DNA of 64,000 nt from Diogma glabrata (GCA_963693315.1 OY856187.1:78380796-78444795), one strand, 5' to 3'. Shown: positions 11,064 to 23,089, counted from the first letter of the stretch. A program made the numbers and translations. Notes: generated from the sequence alone by a model not told the origin.

Positions 11064-11620
11064 CTCCAAACAACTTTGGACATTCTTTAGAGCTAGATGG
11101 ATGAGGTCCGCCACAATTAGCACATTGAAATACTGTTGGTGTTTGACATTGCTTAGTTTCATCATGGTTGCATCCACAGTTGAGGCATTTGAACTTTTGG
11201 TGACAATGTGTAGAGCCGTGACCATGCATTTTGCATTTTTCGATATTGAGTAGGATTTCCAGAGATGCTGTCTGACAGTTTTATCTTGATAACCATGTGA
11301 GTCAACCTGGTTATTTGCAAGATTTTTTGTTTCTGCACGGTTTACTTCTCTAGTTTTACCAGGTGGTATTTAATTTTGGTACTATCACCTTTGTATGGAT
11401 AGGAGTTATACTGAAGATATCTTTGGCTTCAATTCCCTGTTGTATAAGACTGGTTTTAATATCATCACTATAAATTTCATAAAGAATTCCAAATATAACC
11501 ACTTTTAATGGTCTTTCGTATACGGAAGAAAACGAAAAATATTCAATATCGTTTTCATCAAAAATCGTTTTAATTTATTTAATATTTCGATATTATTTAC
11601 GGTAATTTTAATACAAATGC
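11064..11620 (-). pseudogene. Gag-like ORF1 remnant with CCHC zinc knuckles
   Basis: From 11620 downward the frame gives ITVNNIEILNKL, then after a frameshift the Gag core ERPLKVVIFGIL (about 11490-11520), then a stop. A third frame gives zinc knuckles: KCKMHGHGSTHC, KCLNCGCNHDETKQC and QCANCGGPHPSSSKECP (about 11080-11255). This is the nucleic-acid-binding ORF1 product of Jockey/I elements, which packages element RNA. It then runs within a few codons into endonuclease sequence, so the Gag C-terminus and the endonuclease N-terminus are deleted. Confidence 0.8.
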
Positions 11621-11640
11621 TAATTATTTTTAATTGATAA

Positions 11641-14600
11641 TCATTAATTTTGTTTTCATTAAATAAATTTATTAATTGTAAATATTGTATACGATGAAAA
11701 ACGTGATCTACGCACGTGAAAAAGTCGAGATTTGAACTTGACCATTTTTGATTTTTCTGAAACTTGGCATATTAGTAGTATAGACTACTTATAAATACTA
11801 CTTATTTTACAATTTTTTTGAAGTGCATGGTTTGAGCATAGAGGGCATGAAACATGCATGAAAAATTAAAACACTGCCAATCCGATGTAACTTTGAATTT
11901 AAATTGCTCAAGAACGGCTATTACCGATTTCAGCAAACTTTTTTTTGTTTGATAGATGATTAGTTAGCCATTTGAAAAAAAATTAATTAATATTTTTTGT
12001 AATTAATTTTTAAATAAAAATATTAAAAAAAGTTTTTAAAGATGGCGCTAGGCCTTACTCTAAAATATACCAAATTTACAAAGAGGCGTTAATTTTTGTT
12101 CTTAAGATATTTAATTTTAAAGATTTTTAGTACGACTAAAATTCTAATTTTTCATCATTTTTTTAAACAACTTCCATTAACAAAAAATGTTAAATTCAAT
12201 TAAATTTTAACTTTTTTTTTTAAATGTAGTTCTATCCTTACTTTAAAATATATCAATTTAACAAAGAGGCGTATATGGTTTATTATTATAATAATAAAAT
12301 TTCAGAAACACTTGTATTTTAATTTATGTGTTCATCGTACGAGAGTGATTACACGAATGCATCCTTTTTATATATTTTTATAAAAATACATGAAAAATTG
12401 AATAAAACATTCTCAAAAATTATTCACTTTTTACGTTGGAAAGCATCAATTACGAAGCAAAAATTGAATGTTCGAGTATTTGAATGAAAATATTTATTTC
12501 AATATAGAAGCAAGAACGATATTTTATTACTTTCACTCCTGTGACTCCTAGGAGTGTTGTATTTATTTTATGTTACTCGCTCTGAAAGAACAGAGTAAAG
12601 GAGTGATATGAGGAGCGTTTTAAACTCTGATCAAAACAAATTCATTTTTGCGGTGTTACTTTTTGATTGACCGATAAATAGCCCGATAATATTTATATAA
12701 TGCATACAAATTTGCAAGAGGTTGATCCATCCTCGATTGTTTATGAAGTGATATGAAAACATTCTACTGCACAAATCGGAATCAGTTTTCATATTTAACT
12801 GATTTTACCCAATTTTACAAATCTTATGCGATTTATCCAATATAGCAATTTATGATGAAGAAAAACTATCTGTACGATAAAATTTTTAATCACTTCGCTA
12901 ACGGATTGTGTTTGTTGTTTTTTGTCCTAACATATTGAGGAAAAGACACCCAATGCCGGAGTAAGCGGTGTTCGACCCGTAAGAATGCGAACCATTATTA
13001 GTATTTATCCATTGTTTTTAGTTGACTGTCCTAGGTTTAAAACAGGTCTGGTTACAAAAAAATGCATCTCTGGTTGGCAAAATCTGGTGCAAGTTCCTTT
13101 CCCTATGGCTTTTGTTGATAGGTAAAGCACGACCCATAATTTTATAGTTTGTTCTCTGGTATTGGGATTCCATTAAAGCTTCTTATACCTAAATACCACG
13201 AATGCATATGGCTTCTTATGCTAATTAATCGATATTGTTGACTCCTTATGGAAAATCTCCACTGTAGCTTTCTCTGCATGCGTTTGAAGCATGATGAAGC
13301 ATGAGGCCTCAAAAAGTGAGGTGAACAGTCGATAGAACTGATCACTTGGAATTCCTTTTGTCTAAAGAATTTTCAATATTGTGCCATGGAGAGTTCTAAC
13401 CCGTTTTAATGCTGCAGTTGGTGTTATTTTTCTTCAAAACTACGTTGATTTATGCAGATATATATGAAATAGATCAACGCATCCCAAAATTTTCAGTCAA
13501 CACATTATTTGCTTATTTATAATTAATTAATAAGCTTCACATTGTTAGCTGTCGTTCACCGGGTGTTATTTTACTAGAATTCACTGACTTTAATTGCTCG
13601 AATTTGTTGATTTCTCAAAGAAACTTAAACAAGTAACTAAAAGTCTTTTAGGTCTTGTCTTGATGTTACACTAACGTCTCATTGAAAATTCCAAATATTT
13701 TTAATACAAACGTACCCATAGATTCAGGCATCTTCAGAACACAAAAAGATAAATTCGGGCTATGTTGATTTAAACTTTTTTAAGTAATTTTATCAGTTTA
13801 ATAATTTTTAAAATGTGATGAAATGACAAACTTTAGTGTATCAAATCCCTTACGCAAGCTAATATCATTGAGAATCTTAATGGTTTTTATAACAAATTTT
13901 TGTATAAAAATCAATAGATTCTTATTTCCATGTTCTTCTATGAGAGAAAAATATAGATTTTTTTTTGAAAAGGTAAAAGAACTCAACATTATGTTAAGGG
14001 ATTATAATTTTTGACAGCCAATTTTGATATTTGCTGTAATATACTTCATATTTACGCTCATTTTTTTATAAATGTTTTGGGAAATTGATCAATTTTAAAA
14101 GGGAAAATTATTTTCCAACTACTAAACCTTCTTATAAACCCATTTCAAATTCGAGAGTATTGATGCGTGTGAAAATTATTAATATCAGTTATTAGTATTA
14201 TTTTTGAAACTAAATAGTTTTCTTATCAAATTCTACATTTTCTGGGAAAATATTAAAAATGTCCTAATATAAAGCTTTTTAAATCAAAACAGAAACACAA
14301 TTCATGTTGCATGAAATTTTAAAGTTTCAATTTAGGAGTTGGAGACATGAAGAATATATTATTTTTGTACATATAGATTAGTAAGTTTCCTAAAAATTTA
14401 CCATAATTTGTAAATTTTTGTAAATTTGTTCATGAATATTTAAGGATTTTAAATTTAAATAGACAAATTTCTCTTGTTAATTTATGGTTTGATGCTGGAA
14501 TTGTGATTTAATTTAAATACGAATTACATGCTTGTGTTTTTAACTCTATACCCATTTATTTCTTTAAGAAATATGTAATTTTTCGGAAATGGTTTCCTCC

Positions 14601-16322
14601 CAAATGTTAACAAATTTATAGAATTTATTCAATTTAATCTGTTTTTGTAATTCTAATAAAACTTCTAGAATGTTTAATTTGTAAGCATAGTATTATTTAT
14701 TTTGGAATATCAAATTTCGGTTTTTTGGAATATCACACACGTTTGTGTGAACGAAATTTGTTATTCTAAAATGAACAATAGTGTTTTGTGTTTGAATAAT
14801 GTCGATTTGTGACTAAAACTATAATAATTCCAATTTGAGTATGTCTTAAGAATTAAAAGATCGATATGCCGGTAAACTGAAAACCAGGCTTTCACCTGGA
14901 TACTCAATGTTTTTGAATCTGTGGTTTAAAGCCATCATTGCAGGTACAATAGTTTTATCGTACCTATAATATGTGAATTTATGTTGAATCAACAAGTTTT
15001 TATTCAACTTGGTTTTTGAGTAGCTGAAAGCTAAAATCTAGTAATACATTTCAGCAACTGCACATGAAGCGATTGATTTCAATTTATATAGAGAACATGG
15101 TTTTATAGCCTATCTGTATACGGTCTTAAGAAATTAGACCAAAAATTTTAATTAAGTTTAAATTTCATCAAACGAATATGCAAATTACACAAAGAGATTT
15201 TGCTCATATTTTAGAGATAAGCTTAATCGAGGTTTATAAGTTTTTCATTTGTATATCGAAAAGTTGCATTTAAATGACAAAAACTTTTCCCTAAATTAAA
15301 TTCACATATTATATTTATCTTTCTCTACGTCAGTTTTAATAACAAAGACAAATGGGTGGAAAATAATATAAATTAATTATTGAATGTGTATAATTCCTTC
15401 ATCCAATTTATTTGTTAGAAAACTGGCGTAAGAAGGTTTTCTAAAGATAACAATAACTTATCACATACCAATCTGATGTGCAAATTTAATTTAGAGAAAA
15501 ATTGCCAATGAAAATAATTAAAACACCTCAAATTTTTTGAGTTGTGTTTTTTAAATTAGAAAAGCTAAAATAAAAATTGCCTGTTCCTTGATTTAATAAT
15601 TAAATTCTGAAAACGACGTGAATGTCATAAAATAACGCATTTAATTCTTTTTAAAAAGCGGAACAACATTAAAATATTTTTTTAAGGTAAAATTAATTAG
15701 TCCTGGTAGTTAAACGCACGGCTTACGATACCTTTCTCTGTATTCAAAGTATATTCAGCTTTTGGAAAAAGTTATATCTATTAAGAAGTGCACGTTATCA
15801 TTTTTAAACTGTTTTAGTTCCATTGCTAAGAGACCACCCGATGTTAAATTTGTGGCTGTTGTTTTAACTACGTTTTAAATTTAAAAATGTAGGGCATTAA
15901 ATATTTGTAAATTACTATAATTATAATATTTGGTGTAAGCCACCAACTGTCACTTCCATTCTGCGAATGTTTCAATTTGTTGTCGGTAGCTATTTATTGC
16001 TTTGATGAATAGTTTTACATGTCCTTAGAACTTGAAAGTATTGGAATTATATTCTTAAATGTTCTTATTTTGTAAAGCATAAGATCTGTGGTGTTTGTTA
16101 TAAACAGGTTACTGTTTATTCCGGGGTGCTATAATTTTTCAAAATAAACACATGGCCACTGGTCCAGGATCTCTAATTCAATATAATTTAATTTATCATT
16201 TTTAAGACCAAAATTTCAGAATTTATTTATTTTATTTTATATGTATATAAAATAAAATAAGAATAATAATAATTGAAAAAAGAAACAAACTTAACTTAAT
16301 ATTGAATTAGTTTTCTGTAGTT
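11641..16322. other. Gene-free AT-rich region
   Basis: No credible coding frame in 4.7 kb; the frames of 60-70 codons have biased composition. Only weak internal repeats show, such as an ACAAAGAGGCGT phrase at about 12077 and 12258, both preceded by a TACTTTAAAATATA-like string. I see no promoter, RNA gene or element end that I can support. Confidence 0.6.
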
Positions 16323-16371
16323 CAGTGTATACACGTTTCCGGGTGTACACTGAAACTGATCTAATCGATAA

Positions 16372-17226
16372 AATTGTATCACCGTCTATGATTCTTATTG
16401 GTGGTGTGCAACCACAAATAAAATTCCAAGATTTAGATCACGAATTGTATTTTTATTTAAATATTTCGGTCCTTTTTGGGACCCTCTTCAGTAACTAAAA
16501 TGATATACATGGTTTAAATATAACAAAAATTAAATAAAAAATAATAACATCACAAAACATAAAAAACACTTGATAAGAAACATACAGTTTTTTAAAACTT
16601 ATTAATATTTATATTATGAACTTAATACTATTTATATTATGAACTTAATAATACTGATTTATATCATTGAAAAATTTAAATATTTATACGTTTAACAAAC
16701 AATAAAGTAATAAAACAATAAAATTTGACTATATACAAAAAAAGAAATTTTGATGCAGAATGAGAAAAAAAATTTAAAAATTATTATATAAAATAAACAT
16801 CCTATAATTTATGTTCTTGTGTATATATGAAGTTATTGATCTGTGACCTAATTAATGTTGTATCTATTGCAAATTGAAAAAATCTGAATGGGTTCATATG
16901 ACCTTATTTGCTTCTTGGATTCTTCCCTATATTGTTCAAAACTTGTGCGTACGCGGAATTTAAGTTTTCAATATCTGACCTAAGATTTATAGATGTTGCT
17001 CTTCTCAAATGAATGTTTATTGATTCCAATATCAATTGTTTTTTCCAATTCATTTCCTTCACTAGAATTTTTGCTTTATCGTACGCAAATGTGTGTCCAT
17101 TATCTATACTATGCTGTAGTGCAGCTGTTTTTCCTGATCTTTTCCTCCCAGCTTTTTCATCATATTTGTGTTGTTTGATACGTGTACCCAGCTTTTGGCC
17201 TGTCTGCCCTATATATACGCCATTGC
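16372..17226 (-). repeat. Left inverted arm of Penelope-like element
   Basis: Reverse complement of 17447-18274, from the 3' noncoding end (AATTGTATCACCG outward) to the middle of the endonuclease (GCAATGGCG). Small indels and substitutions separate the arms. Confidence 0.88.
16441..16500 (-). ncRNA. Hammerhead-ribozyme-like motif (left arm)
   Basis: Inverted counterpart of the motif at 18145-18210. TCTTCAG at 16485-16491 and TTTC at 16464-16467 are the complements of CTGAAGA and GAAA. It differs by TACA for TATA next to the presumed cleavage position, so the two copies may differ in competence. Confidence 0.45.
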
Positions 17227-17229
17227 TTG

Positions 17230-17771
17230 TTCATTGTTAATGAACCAGAATCGAAAATGTACAAAAGAATATTATACACAAGACATCTATCGGAAAGTCT
17301 AGGTAGGTTATTAAAAAATAATAATAACATCCTAAGAATAGTTAATAAGGCGCACAGAAATGTAAGTAAGATTACGGGAAAACTAAACAGTTGTCTAGAG
17401 AAACATGATCAGCATGGATTGGTATATTCATTTCCTTGTAGCAACTGCAATGGCGTATATATAGGGCAGACAGGCCAAAAGCTGGGTACACGTATCAAAC
17501 AACACAAATGTGATGAAAAAGCTGGGAGGAAAAGATCAGGAAAAACAGCTGCACTACAGCATAGTATAGATAATGGACACACATTTGCGTACGATAAAGC
17601 AAAAATTCTAGTGAAGGAAATGAATTGGAAAAAAACGATTGATATTGGAATCAATAAACATTCATTTGAGAAGAGCAACATCTATAAATCTTAGGTCAGA
17701 TATTGAAAACTTAAATTCCGCGTACGCACAAGTTTTGAACAATATAGGGAAGCATCCAAGAAGCAAATAAG
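17230..17771 (+). pseudogene. Penelope-type GIY-YIG endonuclease, RT missing
   Basis: The open frame 17182-17694 encodes 170 residues. Its first 15 come from the antisense left arm and are not native. Then follow a linker (about residues 30-80), CSNC (86-89), the GIY-YIG core GVYIGQTG (91-98), R104 and H108, and H127 and H133. This order fits the Cys/His-bearing GIY-YIG endonuclease at the C-terminus of Penelope-like retroelements, which cuts target DNA to prime reverse transcription. The frame stops early. One base later in phase, translation continues LRSDIENLNSAYAQVLNN to a stop at 17771, so a single-base frameshift truncated it. The other arm carries the same frameshift. Confidence 0.85.
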
Positions 17772-18274
17772 GTCATATGAACCCATTCAGATTTTTTCAA
17801 TTTGCAATAGATACAACATTAATTAGGTCACAGATCAATAACCTCATATATACACAAGAACATAAATTATAGGTTGTTTATTTTATATAATAATTTTTAA
17901 ATTTTTTTTCTCATTCTGCATCAAAATTTCTTTTTTTGTATATAGTCAAATTTTATTGTTTTATTACTTTATTGTTTGTTAAACGTATAAATATTTAAAA
18001 TTTTCAATGATATAAATCAGTATTAAGTTCATAATATAAATAGTAATAAGTTTTAAAAAACTAAGTTTCTTATGAAGTGTTTTTTATGTTTTGTGATGTT
18101 ATTATTTTTTATTTATTTTTTGTTATATTTAAACCATGTATATCATTTTAGTTACTGAAGAGGGTCCCAAAAAGGACCGAAATATTTAAATAAAAATATA
18201 ATTCGTGATCTAAATCTTGGAATTTTATTTGTGGTTGCACACCACCAATAAGAATCATAGACGGTGATACAATT
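17447..18274 (+). repeat. Right inverted arm of Penelope-like element
   Basis: Holds the endonuclease C-terminus and the 3' noncoding tail, ending GGTGATACAATT. It pairs with 16372-17226. Confidence 0.88.
18145..18210 (+). ncRNA. Hammerhead-ribozyme-like motif (right arm)
   Basis: CTGAAGA (18155-18161) is followed by a hairpin with GGTCC/GGACC arms and then GAAA (18179-18182), matching the hammerhead core CUGANGA - stem II - GAAA. After GAAA, TATTT can pair with AAATA, giving a short A/T stem III that ends in T and A as a possible cleavage position. Stem I is weak and stem II has an extra G. Hammerheads are known in Penelope-like elements. Whether this copy folds and cuts is inference. Confidence 0.5.
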
Positions 18275-18984
18275 AACTTAACATGTTTATTGTAGTACAT
18301 TCGATCCTCTTGTCCAAAAAAAACAATCAGCTTGCACGTTTAGTAGCAACAGAATTGATGACAATTTATCACAAAGTTTGTCAACAAACGATTCGTATAA
18401 TCCTTCAAAAACACTCAATAAACAACAAATTTCTTATTCACTTTCTGCTCACTTGTACATTCCCATCTGTTCGGTTGTTGCTAAATTATAATCATCAATT
18501 GGATACACATAATCGAAATCTAAAGTACGTTCATATTGGTTTCCCTTCGATTTCCTGTTGCTTCTCATGTTCAAAAACCATCCAAAGCACCCAAAATTAA
18601 AACCGAATCAAAGAAATCCGAATGATCAATTAAATCATGATTATTTTAGATTGATTTGTACTGTAAGATATACTAAATTATTTAACTTCTTCAACATCGT
18701 CCAATTTTTTTATATAAATTCCTGATTGATCATAAAATTGTTTGGCTTCCAAAAGAATTCATCGTTTGAAATTTGTTAATTTTCTGAACAAAAGAAATTC
18801 TATACAAATCTGTAAATATATCACAAACTTATTTTCATTTATTTTTATTTTTAATATGCAAATCAAATAATACTATTATTTATATCTAATGATATTTTGT
18901 ATAAAATTTTGTATCAAAAAATATAATATTATCAAAAATATAATAATAAAAATGAATTTAAATCAACAATCACTATCATCTATA
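18275..18984. other. Gene-free stretch
   Basis: AT-rich. One 105-codon frame begins at 18283 beside the Penelope arm. It has no recognisable motif and ordinary low-complexity composition, so I do not call it a gene. Confidence 0.55.
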
Positions 18985-19691
18985 ATTAATACTTCTCAAG
19001 AAGTAGTTTACCGGCACCACCGGAAGGAATAACGATCACGTCATATGCAGACGACTTCACGGTGCTTGCAACAGTAAACAACCTGGAACAACTCACTAAT
19101 GTCCTAAACACTTACCTTAACACCTTAAATGAATGGTTTAAAACCAAAAAATTGAAACTGTTCACTGAAAAATCCACTTCCACACTTTTCACCACATGGA
19201 CGAAGGAGATAAATACAACACTAAAAATCTGCATTGACAACATACTAATTCCTACAGTCAAAAATCCAAAACTGCGGGGGGTAACATTCAATCCACTATT
19301 TAAATTCAACGCTCATGCTCAACAAGTGAACACAAAACTTAAAAACAGGAATAACGCACTGAAAGCTCTAGAGGGGAGTTCGTGAGGTAAGGATAAAAAC
19401 ACAATAATAACAGCATATAAAGTAATAGGAAGGCCTTTCATAAATTACGCTGCTCCCATATGGACACCCCAAGCTGCTGACACCCACTGGAATAAGCTAC
19501 AAATAACACAGAACGTAGCCTTGCGTACAGCAGCGTACAGCAACCGGATGTCATTTGATGGCCCACCGAAATCACCTACACGAGGAATGTAACACATTGC
19601 CGGTCTGTGAACATTACGAAATGCTTACCAAATAATATCTTTGGGCCTGTCATAAAGAGCAACATCCCTGCAACGACACCTTATTCATGAC
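18985..19691 (+). pseudogene. Reverse transcriptase C-terminal half (first part)
   Basis: The frame opens with PPEGITITSYADDFTVLA, the catalytic YADD box. It continues with LNTLNEWFKTKKLKLF, KSTSTLFTTWTKE and NPKLRGVTFNPLFKF, stops at 19383, and in the next codons reads KDKNTIITAYKVIGRPFINY and APIWTPQAADTHWNKLQ. The order matches the palm-to-thumb and C-terminal region of LOA/Jockey/I-group RTs. Further stops and small shifts follow near 19540, so it is dead. Interrupted at 19692 by the DNA transposon. Confidence 0.8.
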
Positions 19692-20675
19692 TACCCAACA
19701 AACAATTAACCGTCCTGCAACCGTTATCTGATCGACCGATTTCAACTATACGGTAAATAACAAACCGCTAAATTGGTTTTATAACCATCCCACAACGATA
19801 AATGGGTATGGATTAGCAATTGTTTAAACGTTAGATAATGGTTAACCAACAGTACTAAAAACCATTTTGCGTCAGTTATTGAACCGTTTTGTACGTATCA
19901 CTAAAAACTATAATACAATTTATTGTCAATCTTTAAACGGTGATTAAAATGGTTTGCTGACGGTTTTTGCATTTGACAAAATTTACTTTAAATTTTATTT
20001 GTTGTATAATTAAAACCGTTTTAAGTCAACTTAAAACGGTTCTGTAACGGTGGATCCACAGTTAAGAAGCGGTTTGTAATCTATTAACTTACTCCTTTGA
20101 CATTTGATTTTTCCAAATTGTTATCAGTTTGGCAACGATGTTTTCGTAAACGTTTTATTTTCGATGCGATATATTTTTAAGGTATAATTAAAATCTAAGT
20201 CCAATATTTAAATAATAGAAAATTTTAATGAGGAATCTATGGAATATTATTTTCGTCATGTTGCGCATTTGTACGTATAAAAATAATGTGCGAATGAAAT
20301 TTTATTGTAAAAGTTATCTTTATGTCTCGAAAAATTATAGTGCGCTACATATAAAAGCCAATTCTAAAAAAAAATTAATACTTTTTCGTTATACAGTTTT
20401 GATTTTACGTTTTAGAGCGGTTTTGGAACCGTGTGAATAGCATTGCATATTTTACAAATGGCCACAGTCATGCCAGTTTTCGTTTTCGATCGGTTCATTT
20501 GTGATCTACGAAAAACCGTTGCTCAACTAAAATTATTGCTTGGTTTGCTTAAGCTCAAAACAAACCGTCTACTAACTACGGCTATTCACTGTTTTCTTTT
20601 TAACAAAAGAATATGGTTTATAAATCATAACATTTGAACAGTCAATTTTAAGGCATCCAAAAACCGTTCATAAAC

Positions 20676-21240
20676 TCATAGACTAAGAGCCCGCGACGGC
20701 CAGACATTCGTTATTTTATAAAAGCTGAAAGATTTTGTGCGCATACCCCCTACTCAGGTAGGAACGATTAGCGACATATGAAGTTTGAATCATGGTGGCT
20801 TTGGCAGGGAGCAGGTAACAAAGGGGCCTCCAAAGTTTCGTGAAAGTATAAAAGGTAATTTTTTTATATATTCTTCGGGGTAGTATTATAAGTCACGTCA
20901 CCCATTGCCAGACACTTACTATCGTGGTAACCACCTGCCAGACACCCTTAAACACTATCAATTTGTTAAAGTTTAAGGGTGTCTGGCAGGGGGTTACCAC
21001 GATAGTAAGTGTCTGGCAATGGGTGACGTGACTTCTAATACTATCCCGAAGAATATATAAAAAAATTACCTTTTATACTTTCACGAAACTTTGGAGGATC
21101 TTTTGATACCTGCTCCCTGCCAAAGCCACCATTATCCAAACTTCATATGTTGCTAATCGTTCCTACCTGAGTAGTGGGTATGCGCAGAAAAACTTTCAGC
21201 TTTTATAAAATAACGAAGGTCGCGGGCTCTTGGTCTATGA
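20676..21240. repeat. 565-bp foldback palindrome
   Basis: Left arm 20676-20953 and right arm 20971-21240 are nearly perfect inverted copies around a 17-bp spacer. Outer ends are TCATAGACTAAGAGCCCGCG and its near-complement. Arms contain GTGTCTGGCA and AAGCTGAAAG phrases. No coding potential. It lies between the subterminal zone and the transposase of the DNA transposon and may be a separate foldback MITE. No clear duplicated target was found. Confidence 0.9.
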
Positions 21241-21560
21241 TGGATTTTAACTATTGTTTTTTTGTTTTTTTTTTTTTTGGTTTAAAATACCGGTTATCAG
21301 GTCATGCGTTTTGACAACGTAGGTTTTGTTTGAACTAAGTTAAACGTAAAATATCATAATTTAAGTGAGAATATTCAAATAGTGTGCAGTTTGTAGTTTT
21401 TCAAAATCCTTAAATTTAAAAATAAAGATGGTTTGATATTGTCTTTAAATTTATATTATATATTTATATTTAATTAACAACAAATTTGTTGCTTTTAGAA
21501 TGTCATTTACACTTGTAATCATTAATGAAGATGATTCAGAAGCAGATAGTACGGTACGGA

Positions 21561-21677
21561 TGGATAATAGTTTATAGTTGACATGGTATCTTCGGATATT
21601 CAAAGAGTCTTAATAATGAATATTTCATATTTAGTGTGCTAAACATGTCTAACTGATTAATAAAAAAAAAAAAAAAT
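21561..21677 (+). mobile_element. 117-bp 3' tail of CR1/Jockey-type retroelement
   Basis: GACATGGTATCTTCGGATAT and the following bases, to a 15-A run, match the 3' ends of the elements at 30142-31784 and 34266-35889 (GGCATGGTATCTTCGGATAT). GTACGGA occurs on both sides (21554-21560 and 21678-21684), a 7-bp target-site duplication. It is a very short 5'-truncated insertion and it breaks the transposase gene. Confidence 0.82.
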
Positions 21678-21684
21678 GTACGGA

Positions 21685-22732
21685 ACTCGAGCCCTTTCCA
21701 GAACTTTAAGCAATCTAGACCTCTTATTGCGCGATGTATTTCAGTAGGTCTATATTTATTATAGCTCACAAGCAACCTGGAGGTTTCTACAATCTGCACT
21801 GCAGACCATTTTGTTCGAAAATTGAAACTACCGCGGGTCCATCCTACCAAACATTTCTTCATTACACCTGAAAAAATGTACCTCATTTAGTTAAATAAAT
21901 ATCAAAAATTAAACATATTTTTACCAAGATCTAGCAAATGTAACGAGTCTGCAATTATAAAATCTTCAACCATGTCAATGGGCAGTGCCTCAAGCATTGA
22001 TTCACATTTATGGTGATCCGGATCTTCTCTATTACGAAAGCTCTTATCAGTTCTCAATGGGCAATCGATTCGGGGAAAACACTTGTGATGGCCTTCGTTA
22101 TAATATTCGCCGATTGTAGTACACTTCATGCAGCCATTTTGGGAATTAAAATAAACAGTACCTTTAACAAATGCTCTTGCCGGTGTATCACAAATGAAGC
22201 ATCTCACTTTGATTGAAATTTTTTGCTGATATACAACAACGCCATTTTGCAGACAGTCAACAAGTTCTATGACAAATTCTCCCAAATACTCTTGTGGATC
22301 TGGTTTTTTTACACCACTATATATGCCAATTATCATGGGGTTGCTATTTGGCATATTGACAAATTTGAATAATATTGGCCAAAATTCTGTTAAAGAACTC
22401 TTGTAAAGTGGAAGTCTATCGATGTTAAATGAAACCAAAAGCTCATATGGCTGTTGAATATCACTAAATATGGTTTTTAAACATCTTTTTAACCCATAAT
22501 GCCAATACATTCCATAGCCCATTTTTGTTATATTGACGACTGATATCGACGGTATAGATAAAAACGTTCTCGCATCCTTTGGCAATCCATCAACACCGAA
22601 ATTCGTTAAAATTGTTAACAGCTCATTTACAGCTTGCTGGGAAATTTGGTTCAACAATGCCCAATGTTTCAATTTTTTAATGGCAAAATGATTCAAATTA
22701 TGCTTTTGATTGATTTGTTTTATTGGACACAT
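21685..22732 (-). pseudogene. CACTA-like transposase, two exons, C-terminus disrupted
   Basis: Exon 1 (22732 down to 21925) encodes about 269 residues: FNIDRLPLYKSS (103-114), a Cys pair CFIC (178-181), CMKC (201-204), and the late motif ADSLHLLDLG. Exon 2 (21867 down to 21685) continues VMKKCLVGWTRGSFNF and EIHRAIRGLDCLKFWKGLEF. Joining at a GTAAAAAT donor and TTTTTTCAG acceptor removes a 57-nt intron (21868-21924) and restores the family phrase LDLGVMKKCL. The frame ends at a 117-bp retroelement tail inserted after EFRT. I recognise it as the insect transposase type related to CACTA/Transposase_21, with moderate certainty about the exact family. Confidence 0.72.
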
Positions 22733-22759
22733 AAAGTTTGTTTGCTCCTAGACATAATT

Positions 22760-23089
22760 TTAATTTGACGTTGAAGAGATATCATTTGAGCAATTGGTTG
22801 TTGAAGATGATGGTACTGAATTTTCATCTAAAAATCTATTTGTATTATTTGGCGTTTGATTTGCATTTACTGCCAAGTTTTCATTTTCATTCACAACACA
22901 ATATGACGGTTCTTCTATTAAAGTTTGATTCGTTGTTAATTTAATTTTATTTAAGATAGCATTTTTAATCACTTTCACTTTTCGATAATATGTTGTAGCC
23001 CGCGTAAATGGTTTGGTCCTTCTCCGAAAATTAGATGACCCATGCTTATTTACTTTGTTTTTAGGCATGAACATGATGGAAAACAACAT
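22760..23089 (-). pseudogene. Probable N-terminal part of the transposase
   Basis: 109 codons, basic at the start (KNKVNKHGSSNFRRRTK) and then Asn/Ser-rich. It lies directly upstream of the main transposase exon on the same strand and ends 28 bp before it. No splice pair explains the gap, so a stop or frameshift probably separates them. There is no recognisable domain. Confidence 0.45.

Larger units (their letters stand above)
8485..11640 (-). mobile_element. Decayed Jockey-type non-LTR retrotransposon
   Basis: Read on the minus strand the order is Gag with zinc knuckles, endonuclease, linker and reverse transcriptase, then a tail ending in AATAAATAAATAAA and an A-run near 8485-8515. This order and the Gag type fit the Jockey/I group. 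All frames are broken and there are internal deletions. The tail abuts a break in a foldback-repeat arm, so the element inserted into that repeat. The arm's continuation is not seen on the other side, near 11.64 kb. The 8516-8940 part is 3' noncoding. Confidence 0.82.
16372..18274. mobile_element. Penelope-like element as head-to-head inverted pair
   Basis: An 855-bp left arm and an 828-bp right arm are near-perfect inverted copies around a 220-bp centre. The right arm and centre encode a Penelope-type GIY-YIG endonuclease on the plus strand, and the left arm carries the same C-terminus on the minus strand. Penelope-like elements are known for tandem or inverted partial copies that form LTR-like termini. 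No RT domain remains. A 13-bp-stem hairpin (16323-16352) lies just outside the left arm. Confidence 0.85.

Noticed and set aside
18283..18600. 105-codon frame after the Penelope-like element
   Set aside because: No motif, biased composition and no splice or promoter context.
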